A stretch of 35,866 bases of DNA from contig NZ_JAELTO010000039.1 in NCBI RefSeq assembly GCF_016428875.1, positions 1-35,866 on the forward strand. The letters run 5' to 3'. The stretch is from Xylophilus sp. ASV27. Its GTDB lineage: Bacteria; Pseudomonadota; Gammaproteobacteria; Burkholderiales; Burkholderiaceae_C. The notes below the pieces were generated by a model. It was not told the origin of the DNA. It was given only the letters and a program-made list of their open reading frames with translations, and ran no database searches. Of this stretch, positions 1-8,370 are shown one piece after another. Both the position numbers and the translations under genes were made by a program. Each line of letters begins with the position of its first letter. Positions within the stretch are counted from its first letter, which is position 1.

Positions 1-19
1 AGATGTGTATAAGAGACAG
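1..19. other. Tn5/Nextera mosaic-end adapter left at contig edge
   Basis: The first 19 bases, AGATGTGTATAAGAGACAG, are exactly the Tn5 mosaic end used in transposase-based library kits. They are not genomic. Open frames starting here translate to the well-known contaminant strings MCIRDRS and MYKRQ. Genomic sequence starts at about base 20. Confidence 0.97.
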
Positions 20-1480
20 GTCTTGCGCCGGGGCGCGGGCGCGCAGCCGTGCCGGGCGCGGCGCGGCCTCGGCGCCGGGGGCGGCCTTGCGGGTGCGGCT
101 CTTCTGCTCGTCGCGCACCTGGTCGATCAGATCCTGGCGGCGCAGGTCGTCGGTGGTGCTGAACTCCTGCCACCACTCGGCCAGGGCCTCGTCGATCTCG
201 CCGACGTCGGCGCGCAGACGCATGAAGTCGAAGCCGGCGCGGAAGCGCGGCTGGTCCACCAGGCCATAGGGCGCGCTGCCGGTGCGCTTCTCGAAGCGCG
301 GCTGCATGACCCAGATCTCGCGCATGTCGGCGGCCAGCTTGCCGCGGCCGGAGACGTCGCCGATGCGCTTGTCGAACACCTCGTCGATCGCGTCCTGCAG
401 CGCCGGGAACACGTGCTGGCGCTGTTCGATGCGGCGGTTCCAGCCGGTGCGCACGTCGTCCCACAGCACGCTGGCCAGCAGGAAGCTGGGCGCCACCGGC
501 TTGCCCTCGGCCACGCGGCGGTCGGTGTCCATGAGGGCGGCCTTGACGAAGGGCTCGTCGGCGCGCTGCACCACCAGGTCCAGCAGCGGGTAGATGCCCG
601 TGGCCAGGCCGAGCTTGCGCAACTGCTCGATGGTGGCGATGGCGTGGCCGGTCTGCAGCAGCTTGAGCATTTCGTCGAACAGGCGGCTCTGCGGCACGTC
701 GGCCAGCAGGGCCTGCGAGGCGACCAGCGGCGCGCCGGTCTTGGGGTCGAGCGAGAAGCCCAGCGGCGCGAGCTTGGCGGCGAAGCGCACGGCGCGGATG
801 ATGCGCACCGGGTCTTCGCGGTAGCGCGTGGCGGCGTCGCCGATCATGCGCAGGGTGCGCTTCTTGGCGTCCTTGATGCCGCCGTGGTAGTCCACCACGA
901 TCTGCGTCTGCGGGTCGTAGTACATGGCGTTGACGGTGAAGTCGCGGCGCGTGGCGTCCTCGTTCTGCGGGCCCCAGACGTTGTCGCGCAGCACGCGGCC
1001 GGTGGAATCCACCGCGTGGGTCATGCCGGCGAGTTCGCTCTTGCTGGTCTTCTCGTTGCCGGCGACCTGCTCGGCCGCGGCGTTGTCCATGTAGGCGCGG
1101 AAGGTCGAGACCTCGATCACCTCATGCTCGCGCCCGCGCCCATAGACCACGTGCACGATGCGAAAGCGCCGGCCGATGATGAAGGCGCGGCGGAACAGCG
1201 CCTTGACCTGCTCCGGCGTGGCGCTGGTGGCCACGTCGAAGTCCTTCGGCCGCAGGCCCAGCAGCAGGTCGCGCACCGCGCCGCCCACCACGTAGGCCTC
1301 GAAGCCGGCCTCCTGCAGGGTGCGCACCACGTCGACGGCGCGCTTGTCGACCAGCGCCGGGTCGATGCCGTGCACGCTGTGCGGCACGTCCTGGCGCTTG
1401 CCGAAGTTCGGCTTGCGGGCCCGCGCCGCACTGCCGCCGGGGGCCTTGCGCAGCAGCTTGTCGATGAACTGTTTGATCAT
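20..1480 (-). CDS. pcnB: Poly(A) polymerase I, C-terminal end cut by contig edge
   Basis: PcnB adds 3' poly(A) tails to RNAs and so promotes their decay. The protein starts MIKQFIDKLLRK. The nucleotidyltransferase core follows: a YVVGGAVRDLLLG stretch near residues 64-76, then KDFDVATSATPEQ carrying the DxD metal-binding pair, then the FIIGRRFRIVHV region. These identify the class II poly(A) polymerase/CCA-adding family, and the basic N-terminus and length of about 487 codons fit bacterial PcnB rather than a CCA enzyme. The frame is still open at the contig edge, in an Ala/Pro/Arg-rich tail, so probably only the last few residues are missing. The ATG at 1480-1478 overlaps the TGA of the upstream HAD gene (ATGA), suggesting translational coupling. 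folK often follows pcnB in related genomes, but the window ends first. Confidence 0.93.
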
Positions 1481-2187
1481 TTTTCTTCGTTGGTACCGCA
1501 GGCTTGCGGAAAGAGGTCCAGGATGCGCCAGCCGCGCTCGGCGGCCAGCGCGCGCAGGCGCGGGTCGGGGTTGGTGGCGACCGGGTGGTCGACCTTCTCG
1601 AGCAGGGCCAGGTCGTTGAGGGAGTCGCTGTAGAAGGTGGTCTCGACGTCGCCCCAGCGCCAGCCGCGCGCGGCCAGCCACTGCTCCATGCGCAGCACCT
1701 TGCCTTCGCGCGCCGAGGGCGTGCCCTCGATGGCGCCGGTGATCCAGCCGTCCTCGCCGCGCGCCAGATCGACCGCGATCAGCTCGGCCACGCCCAGGGC
1801 GTCGGCGATCGGGCGGGTGACGAAGGCGTTGGTGGCGGTGACGATCAGGATCTGGTCGCCCGCGTCGCGGTGCTGCTGCACCAGGGCGCGCGCGGCGGGC
1901 AGGATGGCCGGGTGGATCACCTCGTCCATGAAGCGCCGGTGGGCGGCCTCGGCCGCGTCCGCGCCGCGCAGGCGCGCCGCCTCGGTGGCAAAGCGCACGT
2001 AGTCGTGGATGTCCAGCGTGCCGGCGCGGTACTGGGCGAAGAACTCGTCGTTGCGGCGGGCAAACTCCACCGGGTCGGTCCAGCCGAGCGTGGTGGTGAA
2101 CTGGCCCCAGGCGTGGTCGGAATCCAGGGGCAGCAGGGTGTGGTCGAGGTCGAACAGGGCCAGGCGGGGGCGGGAACCGTGGGTCAT
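1477..2187 (-). CDS. HAD-superfamily subfamily IB hydrolase (phosphatase-like)
   Basis: A 236-residue phosphatase-like protein. HAD motif I is FDLDHT at residues 12-17, with nucleophile Asp13 and general acid/base Asp15. Motif II is the Thr in ILIVTAT, motif III the Lys in REGKV, and motif IV YSDSLNDLALL. The insertion between motifs I and II fits class IB (SerB/histidinol-phosphatase-like), usually annotated only as HAD-IB hydrolase; the substrate cannot be read from sequence. The start is the ATG at 2187: a longer frame exists upstream but it runs through hda. The gene lies 11 bases after hda and overlaps pcnB by ATGA, so the three are probably co-transcribed. Confidence 0.9.
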   Translation of the reverse strand: MTHGSRPRLALFDLDHTLLPLDSDHAWGQFTTTLGWTDPVEFARRNDEFFAQYRAGTLDIHDYVRFATEAARLRGADAAEAAHRRFMDEVIHPAILPAARALVQQHRDAGDQILIVTATNAFVTRPIADALGVAELIAVDLARGEDGWITGAIEGTPSAREGKVLRMEQWLAARGWRWGDVETTFYSDSLNDLALLEKVDHPVATNPDPRLRALAAERGWRILDLFPQACGTNEEK

Positions 2188-2198
2188 GGAGAGGGCCT

Positions 2199-2891
2199 TC
2201 ACTCGGAAGCGAGCATGGCCTTGAGCAGGGGAATGGTGACGGCGCGCTGGGTGCGCAGGGCGTAGCCGTCGAGGTGGTCGAGCAGTTGCATGAGGCTGCC
2301 CAGGTCGCGGCTGAAGCGCTTGAGCATGTAGTCCATCACGTCGTCGCCCAGGAAGATGCCGCGCGCGTCGGCCGCCTGGCGCAGCACCGAGCGCCGCTCG
2401 GGCTCGTCCAGCGGCTCTATGTGGAACACGTGGCCCCAGCCCAGGCGGGTGCGCAGGTCTTCGCGCAGCTTCAGATCGGCCGGCGGCAGCGCGCCGGCGG
2501 CCAGCACCCAGCGCGCATGGCCGTCGCGCGGCGACAGCGCGTTGACGAACCAGTTGAAGGCCGCATGCTGCTGCACGCTGTCGTAGAGGTGCACGTCGTC
2601 CATCAGCACCGCGGTCCAGCGCTCGTCGTAGCTGGCCGGGATGGCGGTGCCGGCGTCGAGCCAGCCCACGCTCGCCCCCTGCGCCAGCAGGGCTTCGCAG
2701 ACGCCGCGCAGCAGGTGCGTCTTGCCGCAGGCGGATTCGCCCCAGAGGTAGGTCGGCACCGGCGAGCGGGTGTCGCTGCGGGCATCGGTCCACAGGCGCA
2801 GATGTTCCAGCACGGCCGTGTTCGGCCCCGGCCAGAAGCTGGCGAGCGTGGGTCCGGTGGACAGGCCTATATCGAGCGCGATCTGCTGCAT
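2199..2891 (-). CDS. hda: DnaA regulatory inactivator Hda (DnaA-like AAA+ protein)
   Basis: Hda acts with the DNA-loaded beta clamp to stimulate ATP hydrolysis by DnaA, preventing re-initiation of replication. The 230-residue protein opens with [10 protein letters not shown], matching the N-terminal clamp-binding motif of the family. The AAA+ part has Walker [10 protein letters not shown] at residues 51-59 and Walker B VLMDDVH at 95-101. The C-terminal lid contains the [13 protein letters not shown] helix typical of Hda. It lacks the DNA-binding domain IV of DnaA, and its length is normal for the family. It heads the hda-HAD-pcnB unit and is divergent from purM. DnaA itself is excluded by length and by the missing C-terminal domain. 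Confidence 0.93.
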   Translation of the reverse strand: MQQIALDIGLSTGPTLASFWPGPNTAVLEHLRLWTDARSDTRSPVPTYLWGESACGKTHLLRGVCEALLAQGASVGWLDAGTAIPASYDERWTAVLMDDVHLYDSVQQHAAFNWFVNALSPRDGHARWVLAAGALPPADLKLREDLRTRLGWGHVFHIEPLDEPERRSVLRQAADARGIFLGDDVMDYMLKRFSRDLGSLMQLLDHLDGYALRTQRAVTIPLLKAMLASE

Positions 2892-3010
2892 GCGGTGGGC
2901 GCGTCAGCGAGGCACGCTGCGGCGCGGGCGAAGGGGAGGCGAAAGGGAGAGGAACGGCAACATGGCAGGGCAGGCACGGCCTGCGGGGCGGCTGCCCCGG
3001 GGCAAGCCCT

Positions 3011-3031
3011 TAAAATCAGCCCCAAATTCTA
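3011..3031. promoter_or_regulatory. Overlapping divergent -10 candidates for hda and purM
   Basis: The 220-base gap between hda and purM holds a plus-strand TAAAAT at 3011-3016 (towards purM) and a minus-strand TAGAAT at 3031-3026 (towards hda). Both lie at plausible leader distances (about 90 and 130 bases). I see no convincing -35 hexamer for either, so this is a weak inference. Confidence 0.35.
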
Positions 3032-3111
3032 GTCGCCCGGCGCATTTGCGCCCGGCACGCCCGCCCAGCCCTCACCGGCGACCTCCACTCCAGCGATTCC
3101 CGAGCATTCCC

Positions 3112-4158
3112 ATGAGTTCTTCCGCGCCCTCCCCCGCCCCGCTGTCCTACAAAGATGCCGGGGTCGACATCGATGCCGGCGACGCCCTGGTGGAACGCAT
3201 CAAGCCGCTGGCCAAGAAGACCATGCGCGAAGGCGTGCTGGCCGGCATCGGCGGCTTCGGCGCGCTGTTCGAGGTGCCCAAGCGCTACCGCGAGCCGGTG
3301 CTGGTGAGCGGCACCGACGGCGTGGGCACCAAGCTCAAGCTGGCCTTCGAGTGGAACATGCACGACACGGTCGGCATCGACCTGGTCGCCATGAGCGTCA
3401 ACGACGTGCTGGTGCAGGGCGCCGAGCCGCTGTTCTTCCTCGATTACTTCGCCTGCGGCAAGCTGCACGTGGACACCGCCGCGGCCGTGGTCGGCGGCAT
3501 CGCCCGGGGCTGCGAACTGTCGGGCTGCGCCCTGATCGGCGGCGAAACCGCCGAGATGCCGGGCATGTACCCCGACGGCGAATACGACCTGGCCGGCTTT
3601 GCCGTCGGTGCGGTCGAGAAGTCCAAGATCCTCACCGGCCAGAACGTCAGGCCCGGCGACGTGGTGCTGGGCCTGGCCTCGGCCGGCGTGCATTCCAACG
3701 GCTTCAGCCTGGTGCGCAAGGTGATCGAGCGCGCCGGCGCAGATTTGCCCGCCACGCTGGACGGCAAGCCCTTCCGCGAAGCCGTGATGGCGCCCACCCG
3801 CCTGTACGTGAAGCCGGTGCTGCAGGCCCTCGGCCAGCACCCGATCAAGGCGCTGGCGCACATCACCGGCGGCGGCCTGCTGGAGAACATCCCGCGCGTG
3901 CTGCCCGAAGGCACGGCCGCCCACCTCGAGAAGGGCAGTTGGCCGCAAACCGAGCTGTTCGCCTGGCTGCAGAAGGTGGCCGGCATCGACGACCTGGAGA
4001 TGAACCGCACCTTCAACAACGGCATCGGCATGGTGGTGGTGGTGGACGCGGAACACGCCGACGCCACCGCGGCCACGCTGCGCGCCGCGGGCGAGCAGGT
4101 CCACCGCATCGGCGCCATCGCGCCGCGCGGCGAGGGCCCGGCCGTGGTGGTGGGCTGA
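3112..4158 (+). CDS. purM: Phosphoribosylformylglycinamidine cyclo-ligase (AIR synthetase)
   Basis: PurM performs the ATP-dependent ring closure of FGAM to aminoimidazole ribonucleotide in de novo purine synthesis (cytosol). The 348-residue protein has the family's opening [19 protein letters not shown], the glycine-rich [10 protein letters not shown] near residue 45, the ATP/substrate motif DGVGTK at 69-74, and [11 protein letters not shown] in the middle. The length is normal. The start is ATG 3112, which gives the usual short unstructured Ser/Pro/Ala lead; an open frame further upstream is non-conserved and crosses the promoter region. The ribosome-binding site is weak. Only 9 bases separate it from the AI-2E permease gene, so the two are probably co-transcribed. 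Confidence 0.96.
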   Translation: MSSSAPSPAPLSYKDAGVDIDAGDALVERIKPLAKKTMREGVLAGIGGFGALFEVPKRYREPVLVSGTDGVGTKLKLAFEWNMHDTVGIDLVAMSVNDVLVQGAEPLFFLDYFACGKLHVDTAAAVVGGIARGCELSGCALIGGETAEMPGMYPDGEYDLAGFAVGAVEKSKILTGQNVRPGDVVLGLASAGVHSNGFSLVRKVIERAGADLPATLDGKPFREAVMAPTRLYVKPVLQALGQHPIKALAHITGGGLLENIPRVLPEGTAAHLEKGSWPQTELFAWLQKVAGIDDLEMNRTFNNGIGMVVVVDAEHADATAATLRAAGEQVHRIGAIAPRGEGPAVVVG

Positions 4159-4167
4159 CGGCACGGC

Positions 4168-5232
4168 ATGGCGCAGGGCCTGCCTGACCCCGTCGCGCGC
4201 CCAGGGCACGCCGCCCGCGGGGTGCAGATAGCCAGCTACCTGGTGATGGGCGGCGCGCTGCTGCTGGTGATCTGGCAGGGACTGCTGCCGGGCCTGCTGT
4301 GCGTCTGCATCGGCTTCCTGGCCACGCGCTGGCTGGCGCGCGCCCTGAACCGGCTGCGCTCCAGGCGCCGCGCCAGCCCCGGCCAGCGGCCCGGGCAAAC
4401 GGTGCAACTGGCGGCGGCGCTGCTGGTGGCGCTGGCACCGCTGCTGATGCTGAGCGCGGCGCTGTCGCAGTCGCGCACCTTCATCCTGCATGCGCCCGAG
4501 CAGTACCGCGAACTGCTGGACCACACCGCGCGCACCGTGCTCGAGCTGCGCCTGAAGCTGCCTGCCGAGATCGGCGTGCACCTGCCCGACGGCGCGGACG
4601 ATCTGCAGCGCATCGTCGCCAACCACCTGCGCACCCAGGCCGGGGCGCTGGCCACCGCCGGGCGCGCCTGGCTGCATGCGCTGCTGCTGGCCTACGTCGG
4701 CCTGCTGGTCGGCGTGCTGGCCGGCTATGCCCGGGCGCCCGCGCGGCGCCGGCCGCTGGCGCTGGAGATGCACCGGCGCATCGAGATGTTCGGCGAGGCG
4801 TTCGGGCAGATCGTGGCCGCGCAGTTCTGGATCGCCGCCTTCAACGCGGTGCTCACCGCCATCTTCCTGTTCGTGGTGCTGCCGCTGTGGGACCTGCGCC
4901 TGCCCTACAGCGCGGCCCTGGTGACGCTGACCTTCCTGGCCGGGCTGGTGCCGATCGTGGGCAACCTGCTCTGCAACGCGGTGATCACGGTGGTCGGCCT
5001 GTCGGTGTCGCCGGTCACCGCCCTGTCCTGCCTGGCCTTCCTGATCCTGATCCACAAGGCCGAATACGTGATCAACGCCCGGGTCGTCGGGCAGCGCACG
5101 CACATGGCGGTCTGGGAGCTGCTGGCCGTGATGTTCGTGGCCGAGGCGGTGTTCGGCCCGGCCGGGCTGGTGGCCGCGCCGCTCTACTACGCCTACCTGA
5201 AGAAAGAGCTGCAGGCCGGCGGGCTGGTCTGA
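4168..5232 (+). CDS. AI-2E family (PerM/YdiK-like) membrane transporter
   Basis: A 354-residue inner-membrane protein. Two hydrophobic segments lie near the N-terminus (about residues 20-60), another at about 80-100, then a soluble stretch of about 70 residues containing amphipathic helices, then four or more membrane segments (from about 168) with the conserved tail LAGLVPIVGNLLCN and FGPAGLVAAPLYYAYLK. This order matches PF01594. Members have been linked to AI-2 export and to cation/proton exchange, but the real substrate is unknown for most, so the name should not be read as proof of quorum sensing. It follows purM by 9 bases; an AI-2E gene beside purM and hda is common in Burkholderiales. 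Confidence 0.88.
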   Translation: MAQGLPDPVARPGHAARGVQIASYLVMGGALLLVIWQGLLPGLLCVCIGFLATRWLARALNRLRSRRRASPGQRPGQTVQLAAALLVALAPLLMLSAALSQSRTFILHAPEQYRELLDHTARTVLELRLKLPAEIGVHLPDGADDLQRIVANHLRTQAGALATAGRAWLHALLLAYVGLLVGVLAGYARAPARRRPLALEMHRRIEMFGEAFGQIVAAQFWIAAFNAVLTAIFLFVVLPLWDLRLPYSAALVTLTFLAGLVPIVGNLLCNAVITVVGLSVSPVTALSCLAFLILIHKAEYVINARVVGQRTHMAVWELLAVMFVAEAVFGPAGLVAAPLYYAYLKKELQAGGLV

Positions 5233-5258
5233 AGGCCGCCCCGGAAAATGTCCTGAAA

Positions 5259-5279
5259 TGACCGGTTCTGGTCCGGTCA
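5259..5279. promoter_or_regulatory. Perfect palindrome, candidate operator of the 5346-7494 operon
   Basis: Arms TGACCGG (5259-5265) and CCGGTCA (5273-5279) are exact inverted repeats separated by 7 bases. The site sits in the 113-base gap before the isochorismatase-like gene and 27 bases after the AI-2E stop. No T-run follows on either strand, so a terminator is less likely than a protein-binding site. Confidence 0.5.
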
Positions 5280-5345
5280 AGGCTGGCTGGCCCAGGCATC
5301 ATCTGGACAATGGAGACCTTCATCCCCACGGAAAAAGGTCCGAAA

Positions 5346-5906
5346 ATGCACAGCGCACTGCTCGTCATCGATGTCCAGGAATCGTTCCGCCACCGCCCCT
5401 TCTTCGATGCGCGCGAACTGCCGGCCTACCTGGCCGCCCAGAACGCGCTGATCGCCGGATGGGCCGGGCGCGGGTGGCCGATCGTGCGGGTATTCCACCG
5501 CAGCGGCCCGGACACGCCGGACAACCCGTTCTCCCCCGCCTCCGGCCATATCCGCCCGCTGCAGGGCCTGACCGGCTTCGAGGCCGCCGCCACCTTCACC
5601 AAGACGCGCCACAGCGCGCTGGTCGGCAGCGGGCTGGACGTGTGGCTGACGCAGCAGGGCATCAACCGCCTGGTCGTCAGCGGCATCCGCACCGAGCAGT
5701 GCTGCGAGACCACCACGCGCCACGCCTCCGACCTGGGCTGGCAGGTGGACTTCGTTCCCGAGGCCACCCTGACCTGGGACATGGTCCAGCCCGACGGCCG
5801 GCCGCTCACCGCCGCCGACATCCGGGCCCGCACCGCCACCGTGCTGGCCGGGCGCTTCGCCACCGTCTGCAGCGTGCCGCAGGCGCTGGAACGCGCTGCG
5901 CTATGA
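5346..5906 (+). CDS. Isochorismatase-family cysteine hydrolase
   Basis: A 186-residue protein of the isochorismatase/nicotinamidase-like fold. The catalytic triad is visible: Asp9 in LLVIDVQESF, Lys86 in TFTKTRHSAL, and Cys119 in GIRTEQCCETTTRHASD, where the family nucleophile falls. Such enzymes hydrolyse amides, ureido groups or the isochorismate vinyl ether; the substrate cannot be assigned here. The ATG at 5346 is chosen because the family begins right at the ALLVID strand and a GGAAAAAGG-like purine run precedes it; an ATG at 5310 would add 12 residues. The TGA overlaps the ATG of the next gene (ATGA), so expression is probably coupled to the DJ-1 protein and GlxA-type regulator. Confidence 0.9.
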   Translation: MHSALLVIDVQESFRHRPFFDARELPAYLAAQNALIAGWAGRGWPIVRVFHRSGPDTPDNPFSPASGHIRPLQGLTGFEAAATFTKTRHSALVGSGLDVWLTQQGINRLVVSGIRTEQCCETTTRHASDLGWQVDFVPEATLTWDMVQPDGRPLTAADIRARTATVLAGRFATVCSVPQALERAAL

Positions 5907-6529
5907 GCTCGCGCGTACTCATCCTGGCTTTTGACGGCGTAGAGGCACTCGACTTCGCCGGCCCCTTCGAGGTGTTCACCACCGCCAGCCGCGTCAGCCC
6001 ACGGATGCAGCCCGGCACGGCGGCGCCGTTCGACGTGGCTTCGGTCGCCTCGGTTGCGCGCGGCCAAGCCGTACAGGCACGCGCGGGCCTGCAACTGCTG
6101 GCCACGCACACGCTGGCGGACAGCCCGCAGGCCGACCTGCTGATCGTCCCCGGCGGCGTGGTCGATGCACCGCTGGCCAGCCCCGACACCCTGCGCTGGA
6201 TCGCCCACCAGGCGGCCGGCGCGCAGATCGTCGCCTCGGTCTGTACCGGTGCCTTCCTGCTGGCGGCCAGCGGCGTGGTGCGCAGCGATGCCGTCACCAC
6301 CCACTGGGAAGACATCGCCGAACTGCGCGAGCGCTTCCCCGCACTCGACGTACGCGGCGATGTGCGCTGGGTCGACAACGGCCGCATCGTCACCTCTGCC
6401 GGCATCAGTGCCGGCATTGACATGAGCCTGCACCTCGTCGAACGCCTGGGCAGCCACGCGCTGGCCGAGCGCACCGCGCGCCAGATGGACTACCCATGGA
6501 ACCGCAACCCCAGCCACCCATCCGCGTAA
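5903..6529 (+). CDS. DJ-1/PfpI family protein (isocyanide hydratase-like)
   Basis: A 208-residue single-domain class I glutamine amidotransferase-like protein. It starts VLILAFDGVEALDFAGPFEVF, as in isocyanide hydratase InhA and the sensor domain of GlxA-type regulators. The nucleophile-elbow cysteine is Cys114 in ASVCTGAFLLAASG, followed by TTHWEDIAELRERFP and by TSAGISAGIDMSLHL. These are the family's conserved blocks. The gene overlaps the upstream hydrolase by ATGA and the downstream regulator by 34 bases. It may be an enzyme acting on the same compound as the neighbouring hydrolase, or a sensor lacking a DNA-binding domain. The function is not proven; the family call is firm. Confidence 0.88.
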   Translation: MSSRVLILAFDGVEALDFAGPFEVFTTASRVSPRMQPGTAAPFDVASVASVARGQAVQARAGLQLLATHTLADSPQADLLIVPGGVVDAPLASPDTLRWIAHQAAGAQIVASVCTGAFLLAASGVVRSDAVTTHWEDIAELRERFPALDVRGDVRWVDNGRIVTSAGISAGIDMSLHLVERLGSHALAERTARQMDYPWNRNPSHPSA

Positions 6530-7494
6530 TTTTTGTGCTCCAGGCCAACAGCCTGGTGCTCGACTGGGCCGGCCCGGCGGAGGCGCTGCGCATCGCCAAC
6601 CAGTTGCTGCTCGCGGCCGGCCAGCCCGAGCGTTTCGTGCTGGAATTTGCCGGGCCCAGCCCACAGGCCATGGGCTCGGTTGGCGTGGCCATCAGCGGCC
6701 TGGCGCCGCTGCCCACGCAGTGGAGCGGCCCGGCCTGGGTGGTGCTGGTCGGCCTGCCGGGCAGCACCATCCGGGTCGATGATGAGGCCTCCCGCACGCT
6801 GCTGCACTGGCTGCGCGGCCTGCGCCTGGCGCGCGGCCAGCTGGAGCTGGTGACCATCTGCGCCGGCGCGGTGGTCGCCGCCCGCGCGGGCCTGCTGGCC
6901 GGGCGCCGCGCCACCACGCACCACCAGCACCTGGACGAACTGCAGCAGGTGGCGCCGCGCTGCGACGTGGTGCACAACCGGGTATTCGTGCTCGATCCGC
7001 CGCTCTACAGCAGCGCCGGCATCACCGCCGGCATCGACCTGGTGCTGCACCGCATTTCCGAGGCCTGCGGCCCCGCGCTGGCGGCCCAGGTGGCGCAGAC
7101 CATGGTGGTGGCGCTGCGGCGCGGCCCGCACGACCCGGAACTCTCGCCCTTCCTGGCCTGGCGCAACCACCTGCACGCCGGCCTGCACCGGGTACAGGAT
7201 GCGGTCGGCGAACGCCCGCAGGACGACTGGACCGTGCCGCGCATGGCGGCGCTGGCCCACACTTCGCCGCGCCACCTGGCGCGGCTGTTCCTGCTGCACG
7301 CCGGCATCGCGCCCCTGACCTGGCTGCGCCGCCTGCGCCTGGCCACGGCCGAGCAGGCGCTGCGGGCCGGCGCTAGCGTCACGCGCGCGGCGGAACTGTC
7401 GGGTTTTCGGTCGGATGCGCAGCTGCGGCGCGCCTGGCGGCAGTTCGGGCTGCCGGGGACGCCTTCGGATGCGCTAATGCAAGGCCCGGCGTAG
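6496..7494 (+). CDS. GlxA-type AraC family transcriptional regulator
   Basis: A 332-residue regulator with an N-terminal DJ-1/PfpI-like domain (about residues 10-200) and a C-terminal AraC/XylS domain (about 225-325). The sensor domain keeps the elbow cysteine (Cys122 in TICAGAVVAA) and a TTHHQHLDEL block equivalent to the TTHWEDIAEL of the preceding protein. Two helix-turn-helices are visible, VPRMAALAHTSPRHLARLF near 248-266 and VTRAAELSGFRSDAQLRRAW near 295-314. It probably controls the operon it ends, perhaps through the palindrome at 5259-5279; that link is inference. The start overlaps the DJ-1 gene by 34 bases and no better start is seen. Its 3' end overlaps the convergent SirB1 gene by 21 bases. 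Confidence 0.92.
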   Translation: MEPQPQPPIRVIFVLQANSLVLDWAGPAEALRIANQLLLAAGQPERFVLEFAGPSPQAMGSVGVAISGLAPLPTQWSGPAWVVLVGLPGSTIRVDDEASRTLLHWLRGLRLARGQLELVTICAGAVVAARAGLLAGRRATTHHQHLDELQQVAPRCDVVHNRVFVLDPPLYSSAGITAGIDLVLHRISEACGPALAAQVAQTMVVALRRGPHDPELSPFLAWRNHLHAGLHRVQDAVGERPQDDWTVPRMAALAHTSPRHLARLFLLHAGIAPLTWLRRLRLATAEQALRAGASVTRAAELSGFRSDAQLRRAWRQFGLPGTPSDALMQGPA

Positions 7495-8325
7495 CTGCGC
7501 GAGCCGTTCTTCGATGCTGTCGATGTCCAGCGCATCTTCCGCGTTCGCCAGGTAGACCTCCAGATCGGCCACGGCCTCCAGCGCGCGGCCCTGCTCGGCC
7601 AGCGCCAGGCCGCGGTCGCGGTACTCGACCCAGGCCGCGGGCAGCAGTATCACCAGGCGGTCCTGCACCGCGATCAGACGCGCCCAGTCCTTCTGGGCGC
7701 GGTGGATTTCCTTGAGGTTGCGCAGCATGCGCGTGAGGATCTCGCGCGGGGTGGCGGCCTGCAGGTAGAGGGCGAGCGGCACGTCGTAGTCGTCCACCAG
7801 TCCGTTGCGGCGCTTGTAGGGTTCGAGCCGCTCGGACAGCTCCTCGCGCGAGAGCGAATGGCCATTGAACGGGTCGAGCACCACCTGGCCCTTGGGCAGG
7901 TTGATCTTGACCATGAAATGGCCCGGGAAGCTCACCCCGCGCACGTGCAGCGCCAGCCCCTGGGCCAGCTCCATCCAGAGCACGGCCAGCGAGATCGGAA
8001 TGCCGCGGCGCGTGCGCAGCACGGCATTCAGGTAGCTGTTGTCGGGGTCGTAGTAGTCGTTGACGTTGCCGCCGAAGCCCAGTTCGGCAAAGAAGAACTG
8101 GTTGAGCACCCGCAGGCGCTGCAGCGCGGGGGCATCGGCCGGCAGGCGGCGCCTGACGCGCGCCAGGAGCTGGTCGACGTCGCCCAGCACCTGCTGGATG
8201 TCCAGTTCGGGATACTCGTCCTGGCCCAGGCTGATGGCGGCTTCCAGCAAGGGAAGCTCATCGTCGCTCTGGACCAGCGCAGCAAAGTACTCGAGCGGCG
8301 TGGGCGCGGAAAAGCGGATATCCAT
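7474..8325 (-). CDS. SirB1/transglutaminase-like and TPR protein
   Basis: A 283-residue protein with the SirB1-type transglutaminase-like domain, seen in NSYLNAVLRTRRGIPISLAV followed by LALHVRGVSFPGHFMV and VVLDPFNG. In place of a catalytic transglutaminase Cys the strand reads GIPISLAVLW, normal for this non-classical family. The C-terminal third is helical and TPR-like (AWVEYRDRGLALAEQGRALEA). The molecular role is unknown; E. coli SirB1/YchA is a homologue of undefined function. The ATG at 8325 is preferred to a TTG at 8364. It is 45 bases after murJ on the same strand, so probably co-transcribed, and its end overlaps the AraC gene tail-to-tail. Confidence 0.88.
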   Translation of the reverse strand: MDIRFSAPTPLEYFAALVQSDDELPLLEAAISLGQDEYPELDIQQVLGDVDQLLARVRRRLPADAPALQRLRVLNQFFFAELGFGGNVNDYYDPDNSYLNAVLRTRRGIPISLAVLWMELAQGLALHVRGVSFPGHFMVKINLPKGQVVLDPFNGHSLSREELSERLEPYKRRNGLVDDYDVPLALYLQAATPREILTRMLRNLKEIHRAQKDWARLIAVQDRLVILLPAAWVEYRDRGLALAEQGRALEAVADLEVYLANAEDALDIDSIEERLAQLRRALH

Positions 8326-8370
8326 GGACCATTCTGGCGGCGCGCTAGCGGCGCCGTCAAGCAAAGGGGC

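Noticed and set aside
5-1633. Long plus-strand open frame opposite pcnB
   Set aside because: It begins in the adapter, is His/Ala/Gly/Val-rich low-complexity, and lies antisense to a well-recognised gene; high GC makes such frames open by chance.
4030-4048. GTG trinucleotide run in purM
   Set aside because: Encodes the conserved valine-rich strand MVVVVVDAE; a codon-use effect, not a functional microsatellite.
3016-5280. A 754-codon minus-strand frame opposite purM and the AI-2E gene
   Set aside because: Its composition is Gln/His/Arg/Gly-rich and it mirrors two clear genes; no domain recognised.
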